From Bacteroides coprosuis DSM 18011 (GTDB taxonomy: Bacteria > Bacteroidota > Bacteroidia > Bacteroidales > Bacteroidaceae): a DNA stretch of 64,000 nucleotides. The position numbers and the translations under genes were made by a program. The notes beneath the pieces are model-generated. The model saw only the letters and a program-made list of their open reading frames with translations, had not been told where the DNA came from and did not search any database. Location: the NCBI GenBank assembly GCA_000212915.1, contig CM001167.1, positions 1,666,780 through 1,730,779 of the forward strand. The letters run 5' to 3'. Positions 53,572-63,191 of the stretch are shown in pieces; position 1 is the first letter of the stretch; every line of letters begins with the position of its first letter.

Positions 53572-54255
53572 ATGAAAAAACGTATTCTTATTGCCTTATC
53601 TATTTTAGTAGTGCTAGGATTATTTGTCTCTTGTTGGAATACTAAAAAGAAAACGAATGAAGAAGGTGCTAAAGACTCTTCTTTGGTCGATATAGAACAA
53701 CCTATTACTCCCAATGTCAGTCAGAAGCTATCATCTGTAGTATCTGATGAGTTGCTATTAGATGCTCCTACAACAGCTAGATATGTATTGAGTACCTCAG
53801 CACAGCTTGCAGAAAACAAACTTGTGAAGTTCGATTTTAATAAGGATGGAAAAGAAGAAGTAATAGTTCTAGGTAGAGACCATCCTAATGGTGTTCGTGT
53901 ATTGGCTACTCGTAAAGGTATTGGTCAAAACTTGATCAATGATATAACCGAGGGTTCTTTTTTTGATTCTTACGGTGAATTAAAAAGTCAGTATGCTATT
54001 CAGGTAACCGTTGTCGATGTAAATGGAGATAATCAGAGTGAAGTTGTTGTTTCTATCGGTAAATCTGGTGAACGAGTAGATAGTTTCTTCTATCTTATAA
54101 AAGATACTGATAAAGGAAGCTTTAACTATATCGGTTCAATAAAGGGAAAAAATAGAGCTGAATTAACGCCTACTCATAAAATAGAATTAGTGAATCTAGA
54201 GAATCAATCGGTGACCTATGAAATTTATAATAATGAATTAGCCCTTGTCAAATAA
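53572..54255 (+). CDS. Lipoprotein with FG-GAP/VCBS-like repeats
   Basis: 227 residues. Lipobox LFVSC (Cys21). Two repeats of the calcium-loop type are seen: FDFNKDGKEEVIVLG and VVDVNGDNQSEVVVSIG, which resemble FG-GAP/VCBS motifs (DxNxDG pattern). Probably a small beta-propeller fragment in the periplasm. It starts 9 bases after the AlaX gene and ends the operon. Function unknown. Confidence 0.78.
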   Translation: MKKRILIALSILVVLGLFVSCWNTKKKTNEEGAKDSSLVDIEQPITPNVSQKLSSVVSDELLLDAPTTARYVLSTSAQLAENKLVKFDFNKDGKEEVIVLGRDHPNGVRVLATRKGIGQNLINDITEGSFFDSYGELKSQYAIQVTVVDVNGDNQSEVVVSIGKSGERVDSFFYLIKDTDKGSFNYIGSIKGKNRAELTPTHKIELVNLENQSVTYEIYNNELALVK

Positions 54256-54289
54256 TAGAAATAAGACAGGACTTACTCAAATGAATAAT

Positions 54290-54317
54290 AAAAAAGGCAG
54301 CAATTGCTGCCTTTTTT
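54290..54317. terminator. Terminator ending the men operon
   Basis: Perfect palindrome AAAAGGCAGCAATTGCTGCC with flanking A/T runs, serving the men operon and the convergent MFS gene. Confidence 0.88.
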
Positions 54318-55732
54318 TATGCCGTATGTTTGTGACTAGTGAGCTTGTGAAGCTTATAATGTACATATAGATAGATCACCAAAGCTAATGCTACTAATCC
54401 TGTATTAATCAGTGTTACTTGATAGAGGGTTAAGTTGAAAACTAAAGGAGTCACTGCTCCAAGTATTAGTCCAACTTCCCATGCTAAATGGTGTGATGTA
54501 TTGGCAGTTCCTCTTTCACAATGTTTAGAACTTAATATGAGTAATAAAAAGATAGGAGATGAAACTCTAGCTAGTCCGAATAACAGCAACTGAGTTATTA
54601 GGATATAAGATTTAGAATCGCTTATGTGTAAATCTTGCTCTAAGAAGAGGGCTAATAGCATACAGAGTAATCCACTAAATATTGGAGATGTAACCTCCAA
54701 CCTATATTGCGACTCAAGTACCCATTTGTTCATCTTTGGATAGACCCGATGAGGCATGATTGAGGTTAAGATAGCTGCCAAAAAGCTAGTTATCATAAGT
54801 GCCGCTATCAGTATGCTCCAATGTGATAGTTCTAAGTAAAAGTTGGAAAACACATAGATTGCAATCAAGATAATAGGTACTCTAGATAGTAAAAAACCTA
54901 TCCCCTTATTATGTAATAACGCATCAATTTCCAATCTAGATAGTATAGCAGAAAGAATAAAGACTACAAAGGGCAATAAAATAAACACCCAACTATCAGA
55001 AACAATATAGAATGATTTTATCTGGAGGTTCTCCATAAAGTGAGGAAACATTGAGCCTGGAATAAAAGCCAAAGCAACCATCATTAATATTAATCTCCAG
55101 CCTTGTGGCAAGATAAACCGGTCTAAACTAAGTTTACTAACTTCATTTGGCGCTCGGAAAGGATGGTGAGTTAACCGAGTAAGTAGTAATGCTAATATGC
55201 CACTAGCCATACTGACATATACAGTCATTTCATATCCATAGGAGAGCTGTAGATAAATGCTAATAGGCACAGCTAATACCATACCAGATCTGCCTGCCCA
55301 AGCATAGATAATATTCCCTTTTCCTCTTTTGCGTGGAGAGGTTACATCTATGGCTATGGTGATACTTGCTGCAGTTGCTAGTCCGAAACAAACCCCTTGT
55401 ACTAAAACACCCAGAAAGAGGAGTAGGGTATTAGTTGTAAACAGGAAGAGTAGAGCAGGGCTAATTACGCCCAAATAAGCTAGGCTACATATCTTCTTGC
55501 GATTAAAATTCTCTATGAGATAATTGTGAAAGGGACCACCGATGAGAAGTCCTACTACGAACAATAAGTATATATACCAACTGCTATATCCTTCTAGTGA
55601 TGACTCTACTTCAAAAGGTGTAATGGGAAGTACCATATACAGAGCAAAAAATAAGAGGAAGTTGGCACTGCATACCTTGATGAAGCTTGCAGTCAATAGT
55701 TTAGAATTTAAATTACTAGTTGATAGTGACAT
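54317..55732 (-). CDS. MFS transporter
   Basis: 471 residues with about 12 membrane helices. A degenerate motif A appears as GGPFHNYLIENFNRKK between helices 2 and 3, and RKRGKGNIIYAWAGRSG after helix 4 is typical of exporters or sugar/drug carriers. Substrate cannot be assigned. It is monocistronic, converging on the men operon. Confidence 0.88.
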   Translation of the reverse strand: MSLSTSNLNSKLLTASFIKVCSANFLLFFALYMVLPITPFEVESSLEGYSSWYIYLLFVVGLLIGGPFHNYLIENFNRKKICSLAYLGVISPALLFLFTTNTLLLFLGVLVQGVCFGLATAASITIAIDVTSPRKRGKGNIIYAWAGRSGMVLAVPISIYLQLSYGYEMTVYVSMASGILALLLTRLTHHPFRAPNEVSKLSLDRFILPQGWRLILMMVALAFIPGSMFPHFMENLQIKSFYIVSDSWVFILLPFVVFILSAILSRLEIDALLHNKGIGFLLSRVPIILIAIYVFSNFYLELSHWSILIAALMITSFLAAILTSIMPHRVYPKMNKWVLESQYRLEVTSPIFSGLLCMLLALFLEQDLHISDSKSYILITQLLLFGLARVSSPIFLLLILSSKHCERGTANTSHHLAWEVGLILGAVTPLVFNLTLYQVTLINTGLVALALVIYLYVHYKLHKLTSHKHTA

Positions 55733-56071
55733 TTTTTATTCAATTTCTATTCTGATACTTGGTGTTCATCTTTGAATTAATATTAATTATTTATAGAAAT
55801 TCATTGATTAAGATACAAAACTATCTTTATGAAGACGAACAATGCCTTAATCTACTTTTATAAAAGATCTTGCGTTCTCAATTTTAATTTGCAAATATAG
55901 TGTTATTATTCTGAATAGCATATTTGTTTCATATTCATAGAGTAGTATCCTTTTTTAGGACACAAGGGGGAGCACTAGGAATAAAAAAGGATAGATGACT
56001 TTTGGGATCACCTATCCTGTATATGTTTCTTAAATAATATACTTTGCTTAATTGAAAGCTATATTCAAGGT
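55733..56071. other. Intergenic region, 339 bp
   Basis: Head of the MFS gene and tail of panB. TATATTTG on the minus strand at 55899-55892 is an exact -7 match (no clear -33). The panB terminator is at its right end. Confidence 0.5.
55983..56018 (-). terminator. Terminator of panB
   Basis: On the minus strand an 11-bp stem AGGATAGGTGA / TCATCTATCCT with one G-U is followed by TTTTTATT. Confidence 0.75.
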
Positions 56072-56893
56072 TTAGTACTGTTCGCCTTCATTCGGGAAAT
56101 CTCCAGACTTTACGTCGGTGATGTAGCCTTGAAGTGCATTCGTCATTGTTTCTTCCAGATTCGCATAGCGACGTAAGAATTTAGGCTTGAAGTCATTATT
56201 CATACCCAGCATATCTTGTATAACAAGAACCTGACCATCAACTCCTCCTCCAGCACCAATACCAATTACTGGAATGCTTAGTTCTTTACTTACTTTTTCT
56301 GCTAGTTCAGCTGGAATCTTTTCTAGAACAAGAGCAAAACATCCTGCTTCTTCTAATAGATGAGCATCTTTAATCAGCTTTTCAGCTTCTTCGTTGTCCT
56401 TAGCTCGTAGTCCGTAAGTGCCATATTTGTTAATAGACTGAGGCATTAAGCCTAAATGTCCCATAACAGGTACTCCAGCACCAATGATCCTTCTTACAGT
56501 ATCAATAATTTCTTCGCCACCTTCTAGTTTTACAGAGTCAACACCTGTTTCTTTCATCATGCGGATGGCAGAAGCTACTCCTGTGTCTGCACCTGCTTGA
56601 TAAGAACCAAAAGGCATGTCTAGTACTACCAAAGCTCTTTTAGTAGCTCTAGCTACACATTTACCGTGGTAAATCATTTCTTCGATGGTGATAGGAAGTG
56701 TTGTGGAGTTTCCTGCCATAACATTAGAAGCAGAGTCACCTACTAAAATAATATCCATACCTGCGCGATCAACAATACCTGCAGTAGTAAAATCGTATGA
56801 GGTAAGCATTGATATCTTTTCACCATTTTGCTTCATCTCTGCAAGATGATGTGTTGTAACTTTTCTTTTGTTATCTGATATATAACCAGCCAT
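56072..56893 (-). CDS. panB: Ketopantoate hydroxymethyltransferase
   Basis: About 273 residues from the preferred ATG at 56893 ([17 protein letters not shown]); an ATG at 56926 would add a hydrophobic stretch not found in the family. It makes ketopantoate from ketoisovalerate and methylene-THF in pantothenate synthesis. Motifs: [37 protein letters not shown] and [12 protein letters not shown]. Start choice is supported by a promoter at 56956. Confidence 0.94.
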   Translation of the reverse strand: MAGYISDNKRKVTTHHLAEMKQNGEKISMLTSYDFTTAGIVDRAGMDIILVGDSASNVMAGNSTTLPITIEEMIYHGKCVARATKRALVVLDMPFGSYQAGADTGVASAIRMMKETGVDSVKLEGGEEIIDTVRRIIGAGVPVMGHLGLMPQSINKYGTYGLRAKDNEEAEKLIKDAHLLEEAGCFALVLEKIPAELAEKVSKELSIPVIGIGAGGGVDGQVLVIQDMLGMNNDFKPKFLRRYANLEETMTNALQGYITDVKSGDFPNEGEQY

Positions 56894-56955
56894 TATTAAA
56901 ATTATTAAATGATTAAGCAGCACCAAGGTTGGAGCTGCTCAAAATTAGTTTCGTA

Positions 56956-56987
56956 CAAATATAAAAGATTTCCCATTATAGAACAAT
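56956..56987 (-). promoter_or_regulatory. Promoter of panB
   Basis: Minus-strand -33 ATTG (56987-56984), a 20-base spacer and an exact -7 TATATTTG (56963-56956). Leader about 55 bases. Confidence 0.6.
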
Positions 56988-57016
56988 TAAAGGAAATCTA
57001 TTTATTTGCAACCTAT

Positions 57017-58108
57017 TTATCTTGGAGCCTTTCTATATAAATAGTAGGCTATAAAAGCATAGAGTATATTGGGTATCCACATAGATACCATAGGAGATAC
57101 TACTCCGCTGACAGCAAATGTTCCCGATATAGTCTGGAAAAGGATGTAGGAAAAACTCAGGGCTAAACCTACCCCCAAATGAAGTCCCATTCCTCGTTTG
57201 GCCTTTCTCGATGAAAGAGATGCCCCAATAATCGTCAGAATAAAGGCGGCAAAAGACATGGCTATACGCTTATGATATTCTATCTCGAATACTTTTGTGT
57301 TACCAAATCCTCTCGATTTCTGTTTGTCAATATGTGCCCTAAGCTCTGGATTTGTCATCATCTGTTCCTGATTCTGGAACTCTAGAAAGTCTGATGGATC
57401 CATCGCGAGTACAGTATCTTTGGAGTCTCCTTTAGAAATATATTCATGTAGTCCATCAAAATCTCTAACCGTATAATCTTTTAGAGTCCACATATTTACT
57501 GCTGTAGAGTCGTAAGTGATAGAACGAGCTGTAAGGTGTGAACTCAACTTCTTTCCCTCAAACTTATCTAAGATTACTCGGTATCCCGTTTTATTATAAT
57601 CAGAATATCTATCTATATAAGCTATTAATCCTTCTTCTACTTGGAGTTGGATGTTTCTAGCTGAACTCTTCTTTCGCTTTTTATAATACTGATCCTCAAA
57701 TTCCACACGAGCTACACTACCCTTAGGAATAACATAACCACCCAAAACAAAGGTAAAGAGAGCAATAATAGCCGCAGAAATCATATAGGGTTTCATTAGT
57801 CTACTAAAGCTCATACCCGTAGAGAGCATGGCTATAATTTCAGAGTTTTCAGCTAACTTGGATGTAAAGAAGATAACAGCAATAAAGACAAACAGCGCAC
57901 TAAATAGGTTGGCAAAATAGGGTACAAAATTAAAGTAATAATCGAAGATGATAGCGTCCCATGGTGCATTATTGTTCATGAAACGGTCCATTCTTTCAGT
58001 AAAGTCGAATACCACTGCAATAGAAATAACTAAGGTAATAGCAAAAATATATGTCCCTAAGAATTTCTTGATGATATACCTATCGATGCGTGTTAGTAAT
58101 TTTTTCAT
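57017..58108 (-). CDS. LptF/LptG-family permease
   Basis: 363 residues, YjgP/YjgQ family. Six membrane helices in two groups of three (N-terminal ~14-105 and C-terminal ~275-360), with a periplasmic beta-jellyroll between. It is part of the LptB2FG transporter that extracts lipopolysaccharide from the inner membrane. RIDRYIIKKFLGTYIF at the start and the coupling-helix area FTSKLAENSEIIAMLSTGMS are typical. The closest match is probably LptG. It follows tgt by 14 bases. Confidence 0.9.
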   Translation of the reverse strand: MKKLLTRIDRYIIKKFLGTYIFAITLVISIAVVFDFTERMDRFMNNNAPWDAIIFDYYFNFVPYFANLFSALFVFIAVIFFTSKLAENSEIIAMLSTGMSFSRLMKPYMISAAIIALFTFVLGGYVIPKGSVARVEFEDQYYKKRKKSSARNIQLQVEEGLIAYIDRYSDYNKTGYRVILDKFEGKKLSSHLTARSITYDSTAVNMWTLKDYTVRDFDGLHEYISKGDSKDTVLAMDPSDFLEFQNQEQMMTNPELRAHIDKQKSRGFGNTKVFEIEYHKRIAMSFAAFILTIIGASLSSRKAKRGMGLHLGVGLALSFSYILFQTISGTFAVSGVVSPMVSMWIPNILYAFIAYYLYRKAPR

Positions 58109-58122
58109 ACTTGTCTTTACTC

Positions 58123-59253
58123 TTATAATCTTGTAGAAAGTCTTTTAACCATCATTGGTTTCCATGTAGAAAAATCGCCTGCAATGATATGTTTACGCGC
58201 TTCTCCCACTAGCCATAGATAGAAAGCTAGGTTGTGAATAGAGGCAATTTCCATTGCTAGTAATTCTTTTGCATGGAATAAGTGACGAAGGTAAGCTTTT
58301 GTATATAAAGTGTCAACAAAAGAAGCACCATTTGCTTCGATAGGAGAAAAATCAAATTCCCACTTTTTGTTCTTCATATTGATTATACCGTCTTTCGTAA
58401 AGAGCATGCCATTACGACCGTTACGAGTTGGCATAACACAGTCAAACATATCTACACCTCTTTCAATTCCTTCGAGAATATTCATTGGTGTACCCACTCC
58501 CATTAGATAACGAGGTTTGGCCTTTGGTAGTATTTCATTTACCAATTCTATCATCTCGTACATTTTCTCTACAGGTTCACCCACAGCCAAACCGCCAATA
58601 GCATTACCATCTGCTTCTTTGGAAGCGATAAACTCGGCAGATTGTTTTCTTAAATCAGGGTAAACACAACCTTGTACAATAGGGAAGAGGGTTTGTTCGT
58701 ATCCGTATTTGTCTTCGGTCTCATTGAAACGTTTGATGCATCTGTCTAGCCAACGATGAGTAAGCCCCATAGAGTTTTTTGCATATTCGTATGTTGCTGT
58801 TCCTGGAGGACATTCATCAAAAGCCATCATGATATCTGCACCAATAGTTCGTTCTATATCCATAACACGCTCTGGAGAGAAAAAGTGCTTACTTCCATCA
58901 ATATGTGAACGGAATTCTACTCCTTCTTCTGTAATCTTTCTTATTCCCGAAAGAGAGAAAACTTGAAAACCACCACTATCAGTAAGCATAGGGCGGTCAA
59001 AACTATTGAATTTATGTAAGCCTCCAGCACGTTCTAGCACCTCTAACCCCGGACGGAGATAGAGGTGATATGTATTTCCTAGAATAATTTGTGCTTTGAT
59101 ATCCTCTTTTAAGTGGGATACTTGGACCCCTTTGACACTTCCTATTGTGCCTACTGGCATAAATATAGGAGTTTGTATTTGTCCGTGTGCAGTTGTTATT
59201 AGCCCTGCACGTGCATTTGTTTTGGGGTCTGTATATTGTAAGTCAAATTTCAT
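58123..59253 (-). CDS. tgt: tRNA-guanine transglycosylase lacking the zinc cysteines
   Basis: 376 residues. It exchanges guanine-34 for a queuine precursor in tRNA. The active site is intact: Asp92 in TDSGGFQVFSL, GGLAVGEP, and nucleophile Asp271 in MFDCVMPTRNGRNG. The C-terminal zinc site, normally CxCxxC plus His, has lost its three cysteines: their places are Gly309, Ser311 and Asp314 (EANGASFVDTLYTKAYLRHL), while His340 remains. I recall the same change in other Bacteroides Tgt proteins, so it is probably lineage-wide. It is located in the lon-tgt-lptG unit. Confidence 0.94.
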   Translation of the reverse strand: MKFDLQYTDPKTNARAGLITTAHGQIQTPIFMPVGTIGSVKGVQVSHLKEDIKAQIILGNTYHLYLRPGLEVLERAGGLHKFNSFDRPMLTDSGGFQVFSLSGIRKITEEGVEFRSHIDGSKHFFSPERVMDIERTIGADIMMAFDECPPGTATYEYAKNSMGLTHRWLDRCIKRFNETEDKYGYEQTLFPIVQGCVYPDLRKQSAEFIASKEADGNAIGGLAVGEPVEKMYEMIELVNEILPKAKPRYLMGVGTPMNILEGIERGVDMFDCVMPTRNGRNGMLFTKDGIINMKNKKWEFDFSPIEANGASFVDTLYTKAYLRHLFHAKELLAMEIASIHNLAFYLWLVGEARKHIIAGDFSTWKPMMVKRLSTRL

Positions 59254-59262
59254 GCGTTGTAT

Positions 59263-61743
59263 TTAGCTATTTGCATTTTTGTTGTCGTCTTCATCAAACG
59301 TAAATTCAATTGGTTTTTCTACCAACTCATCTGTAAGAGCAAGAGCAAGAACTTCCTTAATTTCTTTTACATAATGGAAGCTAAGTCCTTTTAGATAGAT
59401 TTCTTGAATCTCGTCGATGTTCTTCTTATTATCTTCACTTAAGATGATCTCTTTAATACCTGCACGTTTTGCTGCAAGAATTTTTTCTTTGATACCACCT
59501 ACAGGCAATACTCTTCCACGAAGTGTTATTTCTCCTGTCATAGCCAAGTTGGCTTTAACTTTACGTTGAGTGAGAGCAGAAGCTAATGAAGTAGCCATAG
59601 TTACACCTGCCGACGGACCATCTTTTGGAATAGCTCCTTCGGGAACGTGGATGTGAATGTTCCAGTTGTCGAAAATTCTTTGGTCTAGATTTAGTTCTTT
59701 TGTATGTGCTTTGATGTACTCAAGTGCCAGAACAGCAGACTCTTTCATTACATCTCCTAAATTACCAGTCAAAGTAAGTTTTCCACCTTTACCACGGCTC
59801 AAACTCGTTTCTACAAACAATATTTCACCACCTACAGCAGTCCATGCCAATCCCGTTACTACCCCAGCATATTTGTTGCCTTGGTATTTGTCACGAGAGA
59901 AATAAGGAGCCCCTAGATATTCTTCTAAATCAGTAGGCTTAACTTCAATAGCAGTAATCTCTCCATCGGTAGCAAACTTACGAGCTATCTTACGTAGAAT
60001 TTTTCCTATCTCTTTTTCTAAGCCACGAACACCACTTTCACGTGTGTATTCCTCTACTAATTTTTCCAGAGTACGTTTTGGCATTTTCACATCGTCTTTG
60101 CTCATACCATTAGCTTCAATCTGTTTAGGCAATAGGTGACGGCGTGCTATCTCTACTTTTTCTTCAGTTATGTATCCGCTTACCTCTATAAGTTCCATAC
60201 GGTCTAGTAGTGGTTCGGGTATAGCATTAATATTATTAGCTGTTGCAATAAACATAACCTTAGACAAATCGTAATCTATATCTAGGTAGTTATCGTGGAA
60301 ATTGGTATTTTGTTCTGGATCCAATACTTCTAAAAGAGCAGAAGCAGGATCTCCTTGTGCAGATGAACTCAATTTATCGATCTCATCTAATATAAATACA
60401 GGGTTGGAAGAACCTGCTTTTATCAGATTTTTGATAACTCTACCTGGCATCGCGCCAATATAGGTTCTACGATGACCTCTAATTTCGGCTTCATCATGGA
60501 TACCACCCAAAGACATACGGATGTATTTTCTTTTTAAAGCATCAGCAACCGAGCGTCCTAATGATGTTTTACCTACCCCTGGAGGGCCGTATAAACAAAT
60601 GATAGGAGCTTTCATATCCTTCTTCAGTTTTAGCACGGCTAAGTGTTCTAGGATACGTTCTTTTACTTTTTCCAAGCCATAATGATCACGGTTTAGTACA
60701 CGTTCTGCACTTACCAAGTTGTTGTTGTCTTTTGTATAGACACCCCAAGGAAGGCTAAGCATGGTTTGGATATAGTTGAGTTGTATGCTATAATCAGGTG
60801 ATTGTGAGTTGGTGCGTTCTAGTTTATCAACTTCTTTATTGAAGACTTCTAAAACGGCTTCACTCCATTTCATGTCCTGTCCTTTTTGGCGAAGTTCTTC
60901 AATCTCTTGTTCTTGGTTGTTACTTCCTAACTCACTTTGAATCGTCTTGATCTGTTGTTGCAAAAAATATTCTTTTTGTTGCTGATCAATATCCTCACGA
61001 GTTCTAAGTTGGATAGACGCTTTAATTTCGGCTAATTGTACTTCTCTATTTAGAATAATAAGTAGCTTGTTTGCTCTTTCTTTTAAAGAATCTACTTTTA
61101 ACAGTTCCAACTTTTCTTCTATCTTGAATGGAAGATTTGTGCAGATAAAGTTGATTAAGAACATATGATTGTTGATGTTCTTAATAGCAAAAGCCGATTC
61201 AGGATTCATATTATCCGTTGTTTTAATAAAACGAATAGTTAAATCTTTACAGCTTTCTATTAATGCTTCATCTTCTTTATCATCTTTACTCATCAAGGTT
61301 TCTTGTAGAAGAGTAACACCACCTTTAAGATAGGGTACTTCTTCTGTAATGCTGTCTAGGTGCATTCTGCGAATACCTTGAAGAATTACAGTTACTGTTT
61401 GATCGGGCATCTCTAGTGTACGCACAATTTTTGCAATACATCCTATTTCGTATAAGTCCTCAAACTTAGGATGATCAGTTTGTGCTTGTTTCTGACAAAC
61501 AACAGCGATATAGCCTTGTTGTTGTTCAGCCTCACGTACAAGTTTGAGAGAAGATGCTCTTCCTACTGCTACTGGTAAAAATACACCAGGAAACAGTACC
61601 ATATTGCGTAATGGTAAAACTGGTATTTCTTGATCTATTTCAATATCCATCATTTGCTCTTCGTTTCCTTCGAAGTCTGCAATTAGAGAGAAATTGTTGT
61701 TGCTACCAGCGTCTTCCATCTCTTTCAAATATATATTATCCAT
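59263..61743 (-). CDS. lon: ATP-dependent protease Lon
   Basis: 826 residues. N-terminal LonA substrate domain ([14 protein letters not shown]), AAA+ domain with Walker [14 protein letters not shown] and Walker [13 protein letters not shown], and the serine-lysine protease with Ser in [13 protein letters not shown] and Lys in [14 protein letters not shown]. It degrades misfolded and regulatory proteins. First gene of a unit with tgt (9 bases apart) and the lptG-like gene (14 bases). The promoter region has a dyad at the predicted start of transcription. Confidence 0.96.
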   Translation of the reverse strand: MDNIYLKEMEDAGSNNNFSLIADFEGNEEQMMDIEIDQEIPVLPLRNMVLFPGVFLPVAVGRASSLKLVREAEQQQGYIAVVCQKQAQTDHPKFEDLYEIGCIAKIVRTLEMPDQTVTVILQGIRRMHLDSITEEVPYLKGGVTLLQETLMSKDDKEDEALIESCKDLTIRFIKTTDNMNPESAFAIKNINNHMFLINFICTNLPFKIEEKLELLKVDSLKERANKLLIILNREVQLAEIKASIQLRTREDIDQQQKEYFLQQQIKTIQSELGSNNQEQEIEELRQKGQDMKWSEAVLEVFNKEVDKLERTNSQSPDYSIQLNYIQTMLSLPWGVYTKDNNNLVSAERVLNRDHYGLEKVKERILEHLAVLKLKKDMKAPIICLYGPPGVGKTSLGRSVADALKRKYIRMSLGGIHDEAEIRGHRRTYIGAMPGRVIKNLIKAGSSNPVFILDEIDKLSSSAQGDPASALLEVLDPEQNTNFHDNYLDIDYDLSKVMFIATANNINAIPEPLLDRMELIEVSGYITEEKVEIARRHLLPKQIEANGMSKDDVKMPKRTLEKLVEEYTRESGVRGLEKEIGKILRKIARKFATDGEITAIEVKPTDLEEYLGAPYFSRDKYQGNKYAGVVTGLAWTAVGGEILFVETSLSRGKGGKLTLTGNLGDVMKESAVLALEYIKAHTKELNLDQRIFDNWNIHIHVPEGAIPKDGPSAGVTMATSLASALTQRKVKANLAMTGEITLRGRVLPVGGIKEKILAAKRAGIKEIILSEDNKKNIDEIQEIYLKGLSFHYVKEIKEVLALALTDELVEKPIEFTFDEDDNKNANS

Positions 61744-61780
61744 ATTCTTAGCTAATTAATCTGTTATTATGTCATGTTGA

Positions 61781-61805
61781 CAGGCATAAAACGCCTGCAA
61801 AGTTA
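61781..61805 (-). promoter_or_regulatory. lon promoter with overlapping dyad
   Basis: Minus-strand -7 TAACTTTG (61805-61798) is exact. Directly downstream, CAGGC / GCCTG (61797-61793 and 61785-61781) forms a dyad over the expected transcription start. Possible operator. Confidence 0.55.
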
Positions 61806-61900
61806 ATCTATTCTTTATTAATATTAAAAGATGCGGTATATATAATATGCAAATAAGGTGCCAAACTTGTCAAGTGATATGGTTTTTTCATATAAGTGAG

Positions 61901-61908
61901 TAATTTTG
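61901..61908 (+). promoter_or_regulatory. -7 element of the trmN6-like gene
   Basis: TAATTTTG matches TAnnTTTG exactly, 27 bases before the ATG. No clean -33. Confidence 0.45.
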
Positions 61909-61935
61909 CATACAGATACTAATTTAACAATATAA

Positions 61936-62643
61936 ATGGCGAATCCCTATTTTAAGTTTAAACAGTTTACCATTTGGCATGATAAATGTGCTATGAAAGT
62001 GGGTACAGATGGTGTGCTGCTAGGAGCAAGTGCACCTGTGACAAATGCTAATTTTATTTTAGATGTGGGTACGGGTACTGGGTTAATAGCTTTAATGTTG
62101 GCTCAAAGAACTGTGTCAGCTCAAATAAAAGCGTTAGAGATAGATGAGGATGCTGTTATACAGGCAAAAGAAAACATAGAGCGATCTCCTTGGAAGGATA
62201 GGATAGAAGTAATACAATCTGATTTCAATTTGTATGAACCCAACGAAAAGTATGATCTAATTGTATCAAATCCTCCGTATTTTGTTGATTCGCTACTTTC
62301 TCCACATAAGCAGCGTACCAACGCACGACATACCCAAACACTCAGCTTTGATGCTTTACTAGATGGGGTAGTTCGTTGTTTGTCGGCAGTAGGTCGGTTT
62401 TCAGTAATCCTCCCCATCGAGGTACAAGATTTGTTTTGTGGACTAGCAAAAGATAGAGGTTTATTTTTAAATAAGATTTTATATATTCAAACCAAGCCAG
62501 GAGCTTCTGCCAAAAGAATTATTCTTGATTTTAGTTTTGTAGAATCTATCTTATTGGAAGATATGCTTTTAGTTGAATTAGCTAGACATCAATATAGCAA
62601 AGAGTATATTCAACTCACAAAAGACTTTTACTTGAAAATGTAG
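61936..62643 (+). CDS. TrmN6/YfiC-like tRNA adenine-N6 methyltransferase
   Basis: 235 residues. SAM-binding motif I ILDVGTGTGLIALMLAQR and catalytic motif IV NPPYF (VSNPPYFVDS) fit N6-adenine methyltransferases. The opening FKFKQFTIWHDKCAMKVGTD is the family signature of YfiC, which modifies A37 of tRNA1-Val in E. coli. It is divergent from lon and lies just upstream of two tRNA genes. Confidence 0.9.
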   Translation: MANPYFKFKQFTIWHDKCAMKVGTDGVLLGASAPVTNANFILDVGTGTGLIALMLAQRTVSAQIKALEIDEDAVIQAKENIERSPWKDRIEVIQSDFNLYEPNEKYDLIVSNPPYFVDSLLSPHKQRTNARHTQTLSFDALLDGVVRCLSAVGRFSVILPIEVQDLFCGLAKDRGLFLNKILYIQTKPGASAKRIILDFSFVESILLEDMLLVELARHQYSKEYIQLTKDFYLKM

Positions 62644-62669
62644 AAAATAAAATCTTTTTTAGAGATTCG

Positions 62670-62700
62670 TTTGCAGATATAAAAATACTTTGTACTTTTG
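62670..62700 (+). promoter_or_regulatory. Promoter of the first tRNA-Pro gene
   Basis: -33 TTTG (62670-62673), 19-base spacer, -7 TACTTTTG (62693-62700). Both elements are exact. In the second copy of the duplication the -7 is TACCTTAG (62932-62939), a weaker version. Confidence 0.8.
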
Positions 62701-62743
62701 CATCGCTTTCAGAAAGAAATACTACTGATAGCAATAGTAAAAA

Positions 62744-62818
62744 CGGGGTGTAGCGCAGTCCGGTTAGCGCACCTGCTTTGGGAGCAGGGGGTCCCAGGTT
62801 CGAATCCTGGTACCCCGA
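62744..62818 (+). tRNA. tRNA-Pro (anticodon TGG), copy 1
   Basis: 75 bases. Acceptor CGGGGTG pairs with TACCCCG. Anticodon loop TTTGGGA carries TGG at 62779-62781. T arm GGTTCGAATCC is intact; discriminator A at 62818. CCA is not encoded. Confidence 0.95.
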
Positions 62819-62824
62819 CACAGT

Positions 62825-62859
62825 AAAGGAGTTTTAGATTTTTCTAAAGCTCCTTTTTT
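62825..62859 (+). terminator. Terminator of tRNA-Pro copy 1
   Basis: Long stem AAAGGAG-TTTTAGA / TCTAAAG-CTCCTTT followed by T, 7 bases after the tRNA. Confidence 0.85.
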
Positions 62860-62981
62860 ATATTCTATTTTTTAGAGAGCGATACAGAAATATTTTTTAT
62901 TGATAAAACTTGTAGATATAAAAATACTTTGTACCTTAGCATCGCTTTCAGAAAGAAATACTACTGATAGCAATAGCAAAA

Positions 62982-63056
62982 CGGGGTGTAGCGCAGTCCG
63001 GTTAGCGCACCTGCTTTGGGAGCAGGGGGTCCCAGGTTCGAATCCTGGTACCCCGA
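62982..63056 (+). tRNA. tRNA-Pro (anticodon TGG), copy 2
   Basis: Identical in sequence to copy 1. Anticodon TGG at 63017-63019; discriminator A at 63056; no encoded CCA. Confidence 0.95.
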
Positions 63057-63062
63057 CACAGT

Positions 63063-63098
63063 AAAGGAGCTTTAGATTTTTCTAAAGCTCCTTTTTTT
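63063..63098 (+). terminator. Terminator of tRNA-Pro copy 2
   Basis: Same stem as copy 1 with one base change that replaces a G-U pair by G-C, then TTTTTTT. Confidence 0.85.
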
Positions 63099-63150
63099 AT
63101 GGGAATAAGCAGAGAGCACAGCGGGATAGATTAAAGAAACGCTTAAGGAA

Positions 63151-63191
63151 AAAAAGATCCTATCTAAAAAAGTTTTAGATAGGATCTTTTT
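63151..63191. terminator. Orphan 19-bp hairpin
   Basis: Perfect 19-bp stem (63151-63169 with 63173-63191) with a 3-base loop and A/T tracts at both ends. It lies 52 bases after the tRNA terminator and does not belong to a recognised gene. Confidence 0.75.

Larger units (their letters stand above)
62670..63098 (+). repeat. Tandem duplication of a tRNA-Pro transcription unit
   Basis: Promoter region, leader, tRNA and terminator are repeated with an offset of 239 bp (leader) and 238 bp (tRNA). The tRNA genes are identical. The two copies differ at a few leader bases, a one-base indel before the tRNA and one base in the terminator stem. Confidence 0.88.

Noticed and set aside
62615-62821. 68-residue minus-strand frame reading SGYQDSNLGPPAPKAG
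   Set aside because: It is the antisense of tRNA-Pro. This kind of spurious tRNA-shadow ORF is well known in databases.
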